64,000 nt of DNA from Shimia marina (GCF_001458175.1 NZ_CYPW01000040.1:125800-189799); one strand, 5' to 3'. Positions 16,961 through 25,656 are shown, counted from the stretch's first letter. Notes: generated from the sequence alone by a model not told the origin. Program-made: numbers and translations.

Positions 16961-17008
16961 GACACGAATACCCTGCCGTGCCTACGGCATTCTCGGGACA
17001 TTCGTGTC
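16961..17008. other. Compound stem-loop between ydcH and the EamA gene
   Basis: An outer 9-bp perfect inverted repeat (GACACGAAT at 16961-16969 with ATTCGTGTC at 17000-17008) encloses a second stem TGCCGT (16974-16979) with ACGGCA (16984-16989). It has no T run, so it is not a classic terminator, although it sits between convergent genes. Confidence 0.6.
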
Positions 17009-17039
17009 GGGAGATGATTAAGGTAAAACCCGAAACGCT

Positions 17040-17906
17040 TTAGTTTGATTTTAAGCTGGCGCGCGCAGCAAGGATTGCGCCGCCAGTGATCAGCAAGGCC
17101 GCTGCAACCAACTGAAGCGTTGGTTGCGCAAACCCCGCCACAATCAACGCCACAGTCGATAGCAGGGGAGCCGCATAGGAGGCTGTGCCCAAGAGCTGTA
17201 TGTCGCCGCGTTTGACCCCGATGTCCCAGACATAGAAGGCGAGCCCGACGGGGCCGAGGCCAAGGGCCAGAACGGAGGCCCATGTGGGCGTATCTTGTGG
17301 CCAGATGGTCTCTTCCAGTGCGAGATGCAGAAGTGTGGAGAGGGCTGCCGTGGCGAGGCAAAACACCACAACAGAAACCGTTGGGATGTCCCCCAGTCGG
17401 CGCGACATGACGGAATAGGTTGACCATGTGAAAGCGCAGGCCAGTGCGAGGCCGTATCCGGGGAGGTGGGCAGGGTTAAAGCCTACACCGCCACCACCGA
17501 TGATCAGAGCGGCGCCCAGAAAGCCGAGGCAGGCCCCCATAAGATGGCCCGCGCGCAGGGTCTCTCCGGGCAGTAGGCCAGACATCAAGACAATCAGCAG
17601 CGGCCAGAGGTAGGCAATGAGCCCTGCCTCTGCTGCAGGCGCGAGGCGCAGCGCGGAGAAGTAGAGCGCATGATAGCCAAAGAGGCCGATGGTGCCGAAG
17701 AGGTATACTTTGGCCGGCACATGGCGGAGCGCACGCCACTCTCCGGTGACGAGGGCCCAGAGCACCCCCAGAGAGCCGCCCACCGTGAAACACAGGGCGT
17801 TGAGCATCAGAGGCGGCGTAGGAGCGCTGCCAACGGTGAACAGGGCGAGCAGGGCCCATAGAAGAACGGCCACAAAACCGATGGCGGTTGCTTTGGTGCG
17901 GGTCAT
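17040..17906 (-). CDS. EamA/DMT-family exporter
   Basis: A 288-residue integral membrane protein with ten predicted helices in two EamA repeats. The first repeat starts TKATAIGFVAVLLWALLALF and contains the conserved FGYHALYFSALRLAPAAEAGLI; the second starts about residue 145. The sequence around PAAEAGLIAYLWPLLIVLMS resembles the YddG-like aromatic amino acid exporter branch, but the substrate is unknown. Its ATG overlaps the stop of the upstream LysR gene by four bases (ATGA), so regulator and exporter are co-expressed. Confidence 0.85.
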   Translation of the reverse strand: MTRTKATAIGFVAVLLWALLALFTVGSAPTPPLMLNALCFTVGGSLGVLWALVTGEWRALRHVPAKVYLFGTIGLFGYHALYFSALRLAPAAEAGLIAYLWPLLIVLMSGLLPGETLRAGHLMGACLGFLGAALIIGGGGVGFNPAHLPGYGLALACAFTWSTYSVMSRRLGDIPTVSVVVFCLATAALSTLLHLALEETIWPQDTPTWASVLALGLGPVGLAFYVWDIGVKRGDIQLLGTASYAAPLLSTVALIVAGFAQPTLQLVAAALLITGGAILAARASLKSN

Positions 17907-18853
17907 GCGGCGGGAATCTCCTCAATCGGGGTCAGCGTCAATGCATCTGTCACTTCAGCGGTTTTTTCAATCTCTTCCATCATCCATTTGTGCAGTGCTG
18001 CGATGTGGGGGCGGTCCTGCGTGCCTTCGCGGCACAGAAAGCGAAAGCGCGCCTGCAGCCAAATGGCATGGCGATAGGGCGCAACCAACCGTCCTTCATG
18101 GATGTCTTTCACCACAAGAGCCCGGCGGCCCAGTGCGATACCGGCACCTGCCAAAGCGGCGTCGATGCTGTGGTCTGCGCCGGTGAATCTTGGTCCATGG
18201 CTTGTGTCGATGTTCAAATCCATCAGGCGGCACCAAGCGGCCCAATCGGCGCGGGGGCGGAGGAAATCGATGGATTCATCATGGATCAGGGTCGCGTCGC
18301 GCAGGCTTTCGGGGGTGGGAAAGCGCTCTGCCATATCAGGTGTCATGACCGGCGTGACCCATTCGCGGGCCATTGGAAAGGACCAGAGGCCGGGCTCTTC
18401 TTTGTCGGTGCCAAAGCGAATGGCGACATCCACTTCATCACGATTGAAATCCAAATTCCGTAAGGTGGCAGAAAAGCGCAGGTCGATATCCGGGTGCGCC
18501 CGCGCAAATTCATAAAACCGCGGTGCAAACCATTTTGCGGTAAACGCGGGGCCCGCAGTCACCATCAAAGTCGCGTCATCCATCTGGCGCTGGGCAGAGC
18601 GCCAGGCCGCAGAGAGGGCCTGAAACCCTTCCTGAATGCCCGGGGCCAGAGTTTCGCCCATTTCTGTGAGAGCAACGGCTCGGTTGAGGCGGTGAAACAG
18701 CGCTGCCCCCAGATGCTCTTCAAGAGATTTGATCTGATAACTCAGCGCAGCTGGCGTGACATGGAGTTCCTCAGCCGCTTTGGCGAAGGACATATGGCGT
18801 TGTGCAGCATCAAAGGCGCGTAAGGCGGTGAGGGGCGGTAGGCGATCTGGCAT
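17903..18853 (-). CDS. LysR-family transcriptional regulator (GcvA-like)
   Basis: A 316-residue regulator. The N-terminal winged helix-turn-helix is LPPLTALRAFDAAQRHMSFA then KAAEELHVTPAALSYQIKSL, the pattern of the GcvA/AmpR-like LysR branch. The C-terminal substrate-binding domain begins about residue 90. It forms a two-gene unit with the EamA exporter (ATGA overlap), which suggests it controls export of a metabolite it senses. A 25-bp dyad sits directly upstream of its start codon (18855-18879), a likely autoregulatory operator also facing the divergent 52-aa gene. Confidence 0.9.
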   Translation of the reverse strand: MPDRLPPLTALRAFDAAQRHMSFAKAAEELHVTPAALSYQIKSLEEHLGAALFHRLNRAVALTEMGETLAPGIQEGFQALSAAWRSAQRQMDDATLMVTAGPAFTAKWFAPRFYEFARAHPDIDLRFSATLRNLDFNRDEVDVAIRFGTDKEEPGLWSFPMAREWVTPVMTPDMAERFPTPESLRDATLIHDESIDFLRPRADWAAWCRLMDLNIDTSHGPRFTGADHSIDAALAGAGIALGRRALVVKDIHEGRLVAPYRHAIWLQARFRFLCREGTQDRPHIAALHKWMMEEIEKTAEVTDALTLTPIEEIPAA

Positions 18854-18854
18854 G

Positions 18855-18879
18855 TTCAGTTAAATACAGCTTAAGTGAA
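18855..18879. promoter_or_regulatory. Candidate LysR operator dyad
   Basis: An imperfect inverted repeat TTCAGTTAA (18855-18863) and TTAAGTGAA (18871-18879) with one mismatch and a 7-nt spacer. It abuts the LysR start codon, and the divergent small gene begins about 90 bp further on. The inner TTAA-N7-TTAA also fits a CtrA half-site pair, so the bound factor is undecided. Confidence 0.5.
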
Positions 18880-18969
18880 GCTCTGGAAAGTCTCGTTTGT
18901 CGATTGTCTTTATTGAGCGCATATTGGCTGCAGTTAAGTTTTTCATCATCAGACAGAAGAGAGGCTAAA

Positions 18970-19128
18970 ATGATCGAGACTGCTGCCAACGCCCGCATTC
19001 AACAAGCCTACCGCGACGCTCATGACGCCCGTGGTGCTGCCTTTGTCGGTTTCTTCAAAGCTCTGTTTGGTGCCAAATCCGTTCCGCTGGACCCTATGGT
19101 TCTTACGGAACCGTCCCGCTGCGCCTGA
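18970..19128 (+). CDS. 52-residue small protein, function unknown
   Basis: Begins MIETAANARIQQAYRDAHDA and ends LDPMVLTEPSRCA. The middle (RGAAFVGFFKALFGAK) is amphipathic. AGAGAGG lies shortly before ATG 18970, and a strong terminator follows about 30 bp after the stop, so this is a real transcription unit. I do not recognise a named family; the first helix loosely recalls DUF1127-type small proteins, but the diagnostic motif is absent. It is divergent from the LysR gene and shares its upstream region with the operator dyad. Confidence 0.65.
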   Translation: MIETAANARIQQAYRDAHDARGAAFVGFFKALFGAKSVPLDPMVLTEPSRCA

Positions 19129-19156
19129 TCCTTCAGACACTTACGGGGCAAAAGAG

Positions 19157-19185
19157 AAGGGCCGGTCGTATGACCGGCCCTTTTG
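19157..19185. terminator. Bidirectional terminator between the small gene and phbB
   Basis: An 11-bp perfect stem (19157-19167 with 19172-19182), 4-nt loop, T-rich to the right and A-rich to the left, between convergent genes. Confidence 0.88.
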
Positions 19186-19203
19186 GTGTGTGGCGCAATG
19201 CGA

Positions 19204-19926
19204 TCAGACGAAGAACTGACCGCCATTTGCGGAGATGGTGGAGCCGTTGATAAAGCCCGCATCATCGGATGCCAGGAAGGTCACGCAACGTGCGATTTCC
19301 TCTGGTTCGCCGAGACGACCAGTTGGGATTTGCGCTACAATCGAGTCGCGCACTTTCTCTGGGACGGCCATCACCATTTCTGTCGCAATGTAGCCGGGGC
19401 AGATGGCGTTGGCAGTGATGCCTGCACGCGCACCTTCCTGTGCCAGAGATTTCACGATGCCGAGGTCTCCCGCTTTGGTGGCGGCATAGTTGACCTGTGC
19501 GAACTGACCTTTTTGCCCGTTGATCGAAGAGATCACGATCACGCGGCCAAATTTGCGCTCACGCATGCCAGCCCATACCGGATGTACGGTGTTGAACACG
19601 CCGGTCAGGTTGGTGTCGACCACTTCGTGCCATTGCTCTGGCGTCATTTTGTGGAAAGGCGCATCACGGGTGATGCCAGCATTTGCGACAACGATGTCGA
19701 TGGGGCCAAGATCCGCTTCGACCTGTGCCAGACCTGCCTTGGACGCCTCATAATCTGCGACGTTCCATTTGTAAGTTTTGATGCCGGTGGCTTCGGTGAA
19801 GGCCGCGGCCTTCTCGTCATTGCCTGCATAGGTTGCTGCAACTTCATAGCCTTCGGCCTTGAGTGCTTTTGAGATGGCTTCACCGATACCGCGGCTGCCG
19901 CCGGTGACGAGTGCTACTCTTGCCAT
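19204..19926 (-). CDS. phbB: Acetoacetyl-CoA reductase
   Basis: A 240-residue short-chain dehydrogenase. The NADP-binding TGGSRGIGEAISKAL is at residues 8-22, NAG at 82-84, catalytic Ser134 in VISSINGQKG, and Tyr147/Lys151 in NYAATKAG. The IDIVVANAGITRDAPFHKM and ICPGYIATEMV segments identify the acetoacetyl-CoA reductase (PhaB/PhbB) branch, which reduces acetoacetyl-CoA to (R)-3-hydroxybutyryl-CoA for PHB and, in this group, feeds the ethylmalonyl-CoA pathway. It lies 195 bp downstream of the thiolase on the same strand, but a terminator intervenes, so it probably has its own promoter; TGC-rich sequence at about 20006-20042 could be a control site. Confidence 0.93.
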   Translation of the reverse strand: MARVALVTGGSRGIGEAISKALKAEGYEVAATYAGNDEKAAAFTEATGIKTYKWNVADYEASKAGLAQVEADLGPIDIVVANAGITRDAPFHKMTPEQWHEVVDTNLTGVFNTVHPVWAGMRERKFGRVIVISSINGQKGQFAQVNYAATKAGDLGIVKSLAQEGARAGITANAICPGYIATEMVMAVPEKVRDSIVAQIPTGRLGEPEEIARCVTFLASDDAGFINGSTISANGGQFFV

Positions 19927-20062
19927 GGGGTCCTCCAGTTAATTAGATGTCTTGGTAACTCTGTTACTTTTTTAAAAACAATTGCGCAAGAAAATTGCGC
20001 GATGAATTGCCGCGCTGCAGATACTTTTTTGCTGCTTCTGCAAAAATAGGGCCTGTTTTACG

Positions 20063-20094
20063 AAAAAAAGGGGCGCCAGACAGGCGCCCCTTTT
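20063..20094 (-). terminator. Rho-independent terminator after phaA
   Basis: An 11-bp stem (20067-20077 with 20083-20093), 5-nt loop. On the minus strand it is followed by a run of seven T, directly after the thiolase stop. Confidence 0.9.
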
Positions 20095-20121
20095 GGTGTC
20101 ATACCATATCAGGGCGCAGCC

Positions 20122-21300
20122 TTAGGGGCGCTCAAGGCACATAGCCACACCCATGCCGCCGCCGATGCAGAGAGTTGCGAGACCTTTCTTGGCGTCGCGA
20201 CGCTTCATTTCGAACAGCAGCGTGTTCAGAATACGCGCACCGGAGGCACCAATCGGGTGGCCGATTGCGATGGCCCCACCGTTGACATTGACGATGGCCG
20301 GATCCCAGCCCATGTCCTTGTTCACGGCACAGGCCTGTGCAGCAAAAGCTTCGTTTGCTTCCACAAGATCAAGCTCTTCTGCGGACCAGCCTGCTTTGTC
20401 CAATGCCTTGCGAGAGGCGTAAATTGGACCAACACCCATGATGGATGGGTCCAGACCTGCGGTGGCGTAAGAGGCGATGCGCGCCAGCGGCTCGATGCCG
20501 CGTTTCTCAGCTTCATCAGCGGTCATCAAAAGCGCACCTGCCGCACCATCGTTGATGCCAGAGGCGTTTGCTGCGGTGACCGTGCCGCCATCGCGGACAA
20601 AGGCCGGACGCAGCTTCTGCATGGCTTCCATGGTTGCGCCGTGGCGAATGTATTCGTCGCTGTCCACAACGATGTCGCCCTTACGGGTCTTGACGGTGAA
20701 AGGGACAATCTCATCGACAAATTTGCCTGCCTTTTGAGCGGCTTCGGCCTTATTCTGAGAGCCGACCGCAAATTCATCCTGCGCGTCGCGGCTGATCTGC
20801 CACTGTTCGGCGACATTCTCTGCGGTTTGGCCCATGTGGTAGCCGTTGAAGGCATCCCACAGCCCGTCGCGGATCATGGAGTCGATGTATTTCACATCGC
20901 CCATTTTGGTGCCGGCACGCAAATGTGCGACATGGGGGGAAAGCGACATGTTTTCCTGACCACCAGCGGCCACGATGGCGGCATCTCCCAACTGAATGTG
21001 TTGCGCGGCAAGCGCAACAGCGCGGAGGCCGGAGCCACAGACCTGATTGATGCCCCAGGCGGCGCTTTCAATCGGCAGGCCCGCGTTGACATGTGCTTGA
21101 CGCGCGGGGTTCTGGCCCTGACCACCGGTCAAGACCTGACCCAGAATGGTCTCTGAGACGTCGGCTTTTTCGATGCCTGCGCGCGCGACCAGTGCTTGGA
21201 GAACAGTGGCGCCGAGATCATGGGCGGGGGTGTTGGCGAACGCGCCGCTGAAGCTACCGACAGCGGTCCGGGCCGCGGAAGCAATCACTACGTTGGTCAT
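20122..21300 (-). CDS. phaA: Acetyl-CoA C-acetyltransferase (beta-ketothiolase)
   Basis: A 392-residue thiolase that condenses two acetyl-CoA to acetoacetyl-CoA. The nucleophile Cys88 is in [13 protein letters not shown]; the C-terminal [17 protein letters not shown] holds the catalytic His and CIGGGMG the second Cys. The start is 21300 ([15 protein letters not shown]), six codons after an alternative upstream start. With the downstream phbB it supplies 3-hydroxybutyryl-CoA for PHB; the PHA synthase is not here. The 17-bp palindrome TTGCCGCATTGCGGCAA lies about 100 bp upstream and is a candidate PhaR site. Confidence 0.94.
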   Translation of the reverse strand: MTNVVIASAARTAVGSFSGAFANTPAHDLGATVLQALVARAGIEKADVSETILGQVLTGGQGQNPARQAHVNAGLPIESAAWGINQVCGSGLRAVALAAQHIQLGDAAIVAAGGQENMSLSPHVAHLRAGTKMGDVKYIDSMIRDGLWDAFNGYHMGQTAENVAEQWQISRDAQDEFAVGSQNKAEAAQKAGKFVDEIVPFTVKTRKGDIVVDSDEYIRHGATMEAMQKLRPAFVRDGGTVTAANASGINDGAAGALLMTADEAEKRGIEPLARIASYATAGLDPSIMGVGPIYASRKALDKAGWSAEELDLVEANEAFAAQACAVNKDMGWDPAIVNVNGGAIAIGHPIGASGARILNTLLFEMKRRDAKKGLATLCIGGGMGVAMCLERP

Positions 21301-21395
21301 ATGCAAATCCTCTACCAAATGCTGGGCGAAGCATGGTTGCGGTCGCCCCCCTCAGGCAAGTCGCATTGCTCCGTCCCCAAGCGTCCATAGCGCAT

Positions 21396-21412
21396 TTGCC
21401 GCATTGCGGCAA
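21396..21412. promoter_or_regulatory. Candidate PhaR-type operator upstream of phaA
   Basis: A perfect palindrome: 8-bp arms TTGCCGCA and TGCGGCAA around one central base, 96 bp upstream of the phaA start. Known PhaR sites in Paracoccus and Rhodobacter are TGC/GCA-rich dyads, so the match in form and position is suggestive. Confidence 0.55.
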
Positions 21413-21547
21413 CGGTCACGCTCAGGTGGCGGGGATATTGGCAGGGCAGCGCCGGCGTTCGACCAGCCGAACTGCCAAAGCGCCGCTGCACAGGGCCCCT
21501 CCCAAATTGGGAGGACTACTTTCATGATGCTGAGGTGGGATCCCCGA

Positions 21548-22393
21548 TCAGGCGGCGGATTTTCCGTCTTTGCGGGCTTTCCAGGGAGGCGAAATTGTCG
21601 GCGCACCGAAGGCAAATCCCTGTAGGCAGTCAAATCCCAGATCGGCCATCACGGCCGCATCTGCCGGACTTTCAATGCGGCTTGCGACAGAGTGCATATC
21701 AAATCGTTCAGCAATCGCCGCCACGGCGCTTGCAAGAATTTGATTTGCGGCATCAGAGGCGATGTTGCGGCTGTAGCTGCCGTCCAGTTTGACGATGTCA
21801 AAATCGAAGTCTCGGAAAACAGAGAGTGTCGTAAGCCCACTGCCATAGTCGTCCAGCGCGAAGGACATGCCTTTGATTTGCAACTCTTCCATGAAACCCT
21901 GCACAATTTCGGGCACTTGGACTACGGACTTTTCCGAAATTTCAAAAATCAGCCGCTCCGGGATCGTCGCCGCACGGGTGAGGCCGCGCTGTAGACAATC
22001 CATCCACGGCGCATAGCCAATGGAGCGCGCTGACATATTGATCGACAGACGCAGGCTGGGCTGTTCAGCCAGAGCTTGAAGCCCCAACTCCAGCGCCAGC
22101 ATGTCAAGCTGACGACCCAATTCGCTGTCCTCAACGGCGCCCATGAAATCCTTTGCCGGAATGATCCGGCCGGTTTCATCCAGCACGCGCACAAGGCCTT
22201 CGTAGAAAGCCGGACGCTTCGTGTTGGAGGCTTGCACAACCGGTTGGTAGGCCAACATAACCTGCTTATGTGCAATGGCTTCGCGCACCATGTCCAACGT
22301 GGATATGTCGCGTTTGTTGACGGCATAGGCAAGCGGGTTGCGATGCTCTCGCGGGGCTCCGGGTTTACGCTTTTTTTTCTTTGGGCGATCCAT
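21548..22393 (-). CDS. EAL-domain protein, probably catalytically degenerate
   Basis: A 281-residue protein with a Lys-rich N-terminus and a single EAL (cyclic-di-GMP phosphodiesterase) fold from about residue 35. Retained positions: Glu65 in YEGLVRV (EGL in place of EAL), Asn119 in INMSARS, Glu151 in FEISEKS, Asp181-Asp182 in DDYGSG, Lys202 and Gln258. The loop that is usually AEGVE reads ASRIE (237-241), so a Glu normally needed for catalysis is Ser. It may bind c-di-GMP without cleaving it, or act as a protein-interaction module. No GGDEF or sensor domain is attached. The start at 22393 (MDRPKKKK) is preferred, with GAGAG upstream. Confidence 0.85.
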   Translation of the reverse strand: MDRPKKKKRKPGAPREHRNPLAYAVNKRDISTLDMVREAIAHKQVMLAYQPVVQASNTKRPAFYEGLVRVLDETGRIIPAKDFMGAVEDSELGRQLDMLALELGLQALAEQPSLRLSINMSARSIGYAPWMDCLQRGLTRAATIPERLIFEISEKSVVQVPEIVQGFMEELQIKGMSFALDDYGSGLTTLSVFRDFDFDIVKLDGSYSRNIASDAANQILASAVAAIAERFDMHSVASRIESPADAAVMADLGFDCLQGFAFGAPTISPPWKARKDGKSAA

Positions 22394-22596
22394 GGCAGAC
22401 TCTCGATATCCCAAGCTGAGGTGCTCCATGATATGAACACATTGGTGAAACAACGCTTAAGGTGACGGCGAGCAGAAGCTTTGGCGATAGGGGTTTTAGG
22501 CCTGTTTTTAACTAACTTGGGTGAAAATGCGACGCAGGCGGTCCAAGTCTGAACACAGATCCTAAGCCATTGTTAAGCTCGACAGAAAGGTGATTT

Positions 22597-23223
22597 TCAG
22601 TCAGCCCAATGGATCAGACGACAGCCCTGGCGCGCGGGGCTGGAGACGGCGGGCTTCAGGTGGTCCGGGGTTTTGCGTAAAATGGTGCGTGCGGATTTGG
22701 CGCAGCGTTTGAGTGCGTGTTTCTCGGCAGCACTTTTTGAGGCCTCGGCCCAGGAATACCCCACAGCACCGTTGTCGGAGGCTGCAAACGCCCCAAAGCG
22801 TCCTTTGTTTTGCAGGCGGGAATATTCCTGAAATTCCTTGTTGGCATCCCGCGACAGCGTTTCGCCTTGCGCATTGGGATCGTAATCTTTGGGAAGAACG
22901 CGGGCATAGAGTACGCAATATTGCGGGTTTTTAGACTGTGCGTGGCAGGCTGCGCGGGCGTAGTAATCGGCTAGAAATTTGGTGTTTGCGTTCGAAAACG
23001 ATCCGGTCAGGCGCTCAGAGCGATTCACATAGATGGTGCCAAAATATTCCGCTTTTCTGCGAAACTGCCGAAAGCCTGATTTTGCATCGCCCTTCAACTC
23101 AAAGTCTTTGACCTGTTGAAGGACGCTGCGGTTGCTATGAATAATCACATCCTGTGCCTTGCCCTGAGACACAGGGAGACAAAACACACACATAAGAGTC
23201 AGGGCCAAAAACAGGCGGGTCAT
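22597..23223 (-). CDS. Secreted DUF4189-like protein
   Basis: A roughly 208-residue protein with a signal peptide (MTRLFLALTLMCVFCLPVSQ, cleavage near GKAQ). The middle contains YYARAACHAQSKNPQYCVLYARVLP; the C-terminal half has GRFGAFAASDN then GAVGYSWAEASKSAAEKHAL with paired cysteines, a pattern like DUF4189, a small exported domain of unknown function. Two adjacent ATGs (23226 and 23223) could start; the second has better spacing from AGAG. It lies 30 bp downstream of the TlpA gene on the same strand and may share its transcript, which would suit a cysteine-containing periplasmic protein. Confidence 0.7.
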   Translation of the reverse strand: MTRLFLALTLMCVFCLPVSQGKAQDVIIHSNRSVLQQVKDFELKGDAKSGFRQFRRKAEYFGTIYVNRSERLTGSFSNANTKFLADYYARAACHAQSKNPQYCVLYARVLPKDYDPNAQGETLSRDANKEFQEYSRLQNKGRFGAFAASDNGAVGYSWAEASKSAAEKHALKRCAKSARTILRKTPDHLKPAVSSPARQGCRLIHWAD

Positions 23224-23256
23224 CATAGTCTCTTTTTGCCGGATCGTTTCTCCGGC

Positions 23257-23868
23257 TTAGTCTTTTTGAGTTGCCGTCACGTTAATTACTTCGGCGACGA
23301 TAGCACGGGCATTTTCACTGGACCAGTCGGCATCCCCATGTAAACGCGCAATTTCTTTGCCGTTGCGATCCAGCAGGACCGTCGCCGGAAGGCCGAGAAC
23401 ACGCATGTCACGAGCCAGAGTGCCCTTCGGGTCGCGGTGCAGAGGAAGGTTGGTGACCTCAATTTCTTCAAAAAACTTCACCATGGCGGGCACCATGTTG
23501 CGTCCGGTCGCTATGGTGACCACTTCGAAATCTTCTCCGCCAAGGATCTCCTGCAGCTCTGAGAGCATTGGCATTTCGTGGCGGCAGGGGGCGCACCAGG
23601 TTGCCCAGAAATTCAGCAAAACCACTTTGCCGTCATAGTCTTGAAGGGTTGCATTGCCTTCATCGCCGGTGATGAAGGAGATTTCGGAAATCTCCTTTGG
23701 TTCTGCATGAAAGATCAGCTTGCGCATGTCGCCCTCGCGCAGCTCTTTCACGGCTGAATAATCTGTGGCTTCAGCAAAAGCTGGAGCTGCCTGTGTGACA
23801 AAGGACATGGCGGCAATTGCGATTGCTGCCAAGCCTGTATAAACCGACGCGGACCTAATTCGTTTCAT
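23257..23868 (-). CDS. tlpA: TlpA-family periplasmic thiol-disulfide oxidoreductase
   Basis: A 203-residue thioredoxin-fold protein with an N-terminal signal/anchor segment (residues 9-32) and the redox motif WCAPC at Cys92/Cys95 following VVLLNFWAT. The cis-Pro region appears as [13 protein letters not shown]. TlpA/ResA-like proteins reduce cysteines of apocytochromes or copper-site partners in the periplasm. Start 23868 ([12 protein letters not shown]) is chosen because it opens with a proper signal peptide; a longer frame to 23976 overlaps argH on the other strand. It is divergent from argH with only 22 bp between starts, a common arrangement in this bacterial group. Confidence 0.9.
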   Translation of the reverse strand: MKRIRSASVYTGLAAIAIAAMSFVTQAAPAFAEATDYSAVKELREGDMRKLIFHAEPKEISEISFITGDEGNATLQDYDGKVVLLNFWATWCAPCRHEMPMLSELQEILGGEDFEVVTIATGRNMVPAMVKFFEEIEVTNLPLHRDPKGTLARDMRVLGLPATVLLDRNGKEIARLHGDADWSSENARAIVAEVINVTATQKD

Positions 23869-23890
23869 TTTCGCTCCAAAAGGGCTGCTC

Positions 23891-25282
23891 ATGACCAAAG
23901 ATACCTCGAACCAGATGTGGGGCGGCCGTTTCGCCGCTGGACCGGACGCCATCATGGAAGCGATCAACGCATCCATCGGGTTCGATCAGCGAATGGCAGC
24001 ACAGGACATTGCTGGCTCTCGGGCCCACGCGGCGATGCTCGCCAAGACAGGCATCCTGACAGATACCGATGCGGAGGCCATTCGGGAAGGTCTGCTCACG
24101 GTCTTGTCAGAGATTGAAAGCGGTACGTTTGAATTCTCCACCGCGCTGGAAGATATTCACATGAATGTGGAGGCCCGCCTCAAGGATCTGATTGGTGAGC
24201 CTGCCGGGCGTTTGCACACCGGGCGCAGTCGTAATGATCAGGTGGCCACAGATTTCAAACTCTGGGTGCGTGATCAAATTGACGCCGCCATCAGTGGAAT
24301 CGAGGCGCTGATCCGTGCCTTTGTGGCGCAGGCCGAAGTGGGCGCAGATTGGGTGATGCCGGGGTTCACGCATTTGCAGACTGCCCAGCCGGTCACATGG
24401 GGCCACCACATGATGGCCTATGTTGAAATGTTTGGGCGCGACCTTTCCCGTTTCAAGGATGCGCGGGTGCGTATGAATGAATCGCCCTTGGGGGCAGCCG
24501 CATTGGCGGGGACGTCCTTTCCGATTGACCGCGCCATGACCGCTGAAGCGCTGGGCTTTGATCGGCCGGCGGCCAATTCGCTGGATGCTGTGGCGGATCG
24601 GGACTTTGCCTTGGAGTTTCTCTCTGCGGCCAGCATTTGTGCGATGCATCTCAGCCGCTTTGCCGAGGAGCTGGTGATCTGGTCGTCTGCGCAATTCCGC
24701 TTTGTCACGCTGTCAGATCGGTTCTCCACCGGCAGCTCGATTATGCCGCAGAAGAAAAACCCGGATGCCGCAGAATTGATCCGTGCCAAGATTGGCCGGA
24801 TTTTTGGAGCCAACACCGCGCTTTTGATGGTGATGAAGGGTCTGCCACTGACCTATTCCAAGGACATGCAGGAAGACAAAGAGCAGGTGTTTGATGCGGC
24901 TGACAACCTGATGCTGGCTTTGGCGGCGATGGAGGGCATGGTGAAGGACATGACCGCCAACCGCGACAGCCTTGAAGCGGCAGCGGGCAGCGGCTTTTCC
25001 ACGGCGACCGATTTGGCCGACTGGCTGGTGCGGGCGCTCAACATGCCGTTCCGCGATGCGCATCACGTGACCGGATCGCTGGTGGCTCTGGCAGAGAGCA
25101 AAGGCTGTGACCTGCCGGATCTGACGCTTGAGGATATGCACTCCGTGCACGCCGCCATCACAGAAGATGTGTTTGGTGTGTTGGGGGTTCACAATTCAGT
25201 GTCGTCTCGCATGTCCTATGGTGGCACGGCGCCAACGCGGGTGCGTGAGCAGATCGCCGCTTGGCAGGCCAAACTGGGCTGA
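23891..25282 (+). CDS. argH: Argininosuccinate lyase
   Basis: A 463-residue fumarase/aspartase-superfamily enzyme that splits argininosuccinate into arginine and fumarate in the cytoplasm. The signature loop [15 protein letters not shown] is at about residues 280-295 with the catalytic Ser, and [13 protein letters not shown] and [16 protein letters not shown] carry further active-site residues. The length is normal. It leads a run of plus-strand genes (small lipoprotein, DUF2834, lysA, TIGR02302), but a stable hairpin follows 20 bp after its stop, so read-through may be limited. Confidence 0.96.
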   Translation: MTKDTSNQMWGGRFAAGPDAIMEAINASIGFDQRMAAQDIAGSRAHAAMLAKTGILTDTDAEAIREGLLTVLSEIESGTFEFSTALEDIHMNVEARLKDLIGEPAGRLHTGRSRNDQVATDFKLWVRDQIDAAISGIEALIRAFVAQAEVGADWVMPGFTHLQTAQPVTWGHHMMAYVEMFGRDLSRFKDARVRMNESPLGAAALAGTSFPIDRAMTAEALGFDRPAANSLDAVADRDFALEFLSAASICAMHLSRFAEELVIWSSAQFRFVTLSDRFSTGSSIMPQKKNPDAAELIRAKIGRIFGANTALLMVMKGLPLTYSKDMQEDKEQVFDAADNLMLALAAMEGMVKDMTANRDSLEAAAGSGFSTATDLADWLVRALNMPFRDAHHVTGSLVALAESKGCDLPDLTLEDMHSVHAAITEDVFGVLGVHNSVSSRMSYGGTAPTRVREQIAAWQAKLG

Positions 25283-25303
25283 GCCTGACATGTGTTTGTT
25301 TTG

Positions 25304-25335
25304 CGCCCAGTCTTGCAATCGGGTAAGACTGGGCG
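25304..25335 (+). terminator. Stem-loop after argH, possible terminator
   Basis: An 11-bp perfect stem (CGCCCAGTCTT 25304-25314 with AAGACTGGGCG 25325-25335), 10-nt loop. Only a weak T-rich tail follows (TGCTGTTATT), so termination may be partial. The lipoprotein ribosome site lies just downstream. Confidence 0.5.
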
Positions 25336-25357
25336 TGCTGTTATTGGGAGATGTGCC

Positions 25358-25555
25358 GTGCTGCGAGTCGTTTTTGCCTGTCTGAGCCTTGGAAGTTTGG
25401 CTGCCTGTGGTGTGGATGGCGCGCCTTGGACGCCACGTGCCAATGCAAATATTGGCATTGGCTCTGATGGGGTGCACACCTCCGGCAGCGTTGGGGTGAG
25501 CAACGGCACTGTGAGCATCTCTGTTGGCGGTGGCTGTCGTTGGTACGGCTGCTGA
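25358..25555 (+). CDS. Small lipoprotein between argH and lysA (LptM-like position)
   Basis: A 65-residue predicted lipoprotein starting at GTG 25358 (GGGAG 7 nt upstream), with lipobox SLAAC and lipidated Cys17 followed by GVDGAPWTP. The rest is Gly/Ser/Val-rich and ends with two further Cys (GGGCRWYGC). In enterobacteria the lipoprotein LptM (YifL), with a CGLKGPLY motif after the lipid Cys, sits directly before the dapF/lysA region and helps LptD oxidation. The position and the CG-x-x-G-x-P pattern are similar here, but the match is short and the tail differs, so homology is only a suggestion. Confidence 0.7.
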   Translation: MLRVVFACLSLGSLAACGVDGAPWTPRANANIGIGSDGVHTSGSVGVSNGTVSISVGGGCRWYGC

Positions 25556-25656
25556 TGCTTTTGGGGCTTGAATAGGTCTCTACAATCCGGACAGTCTGAT
25601 CTGAGCAAGTTGCGCCTCCGTATTCTGGAGGCGTTATCAATTGGATTGGGGAAATC

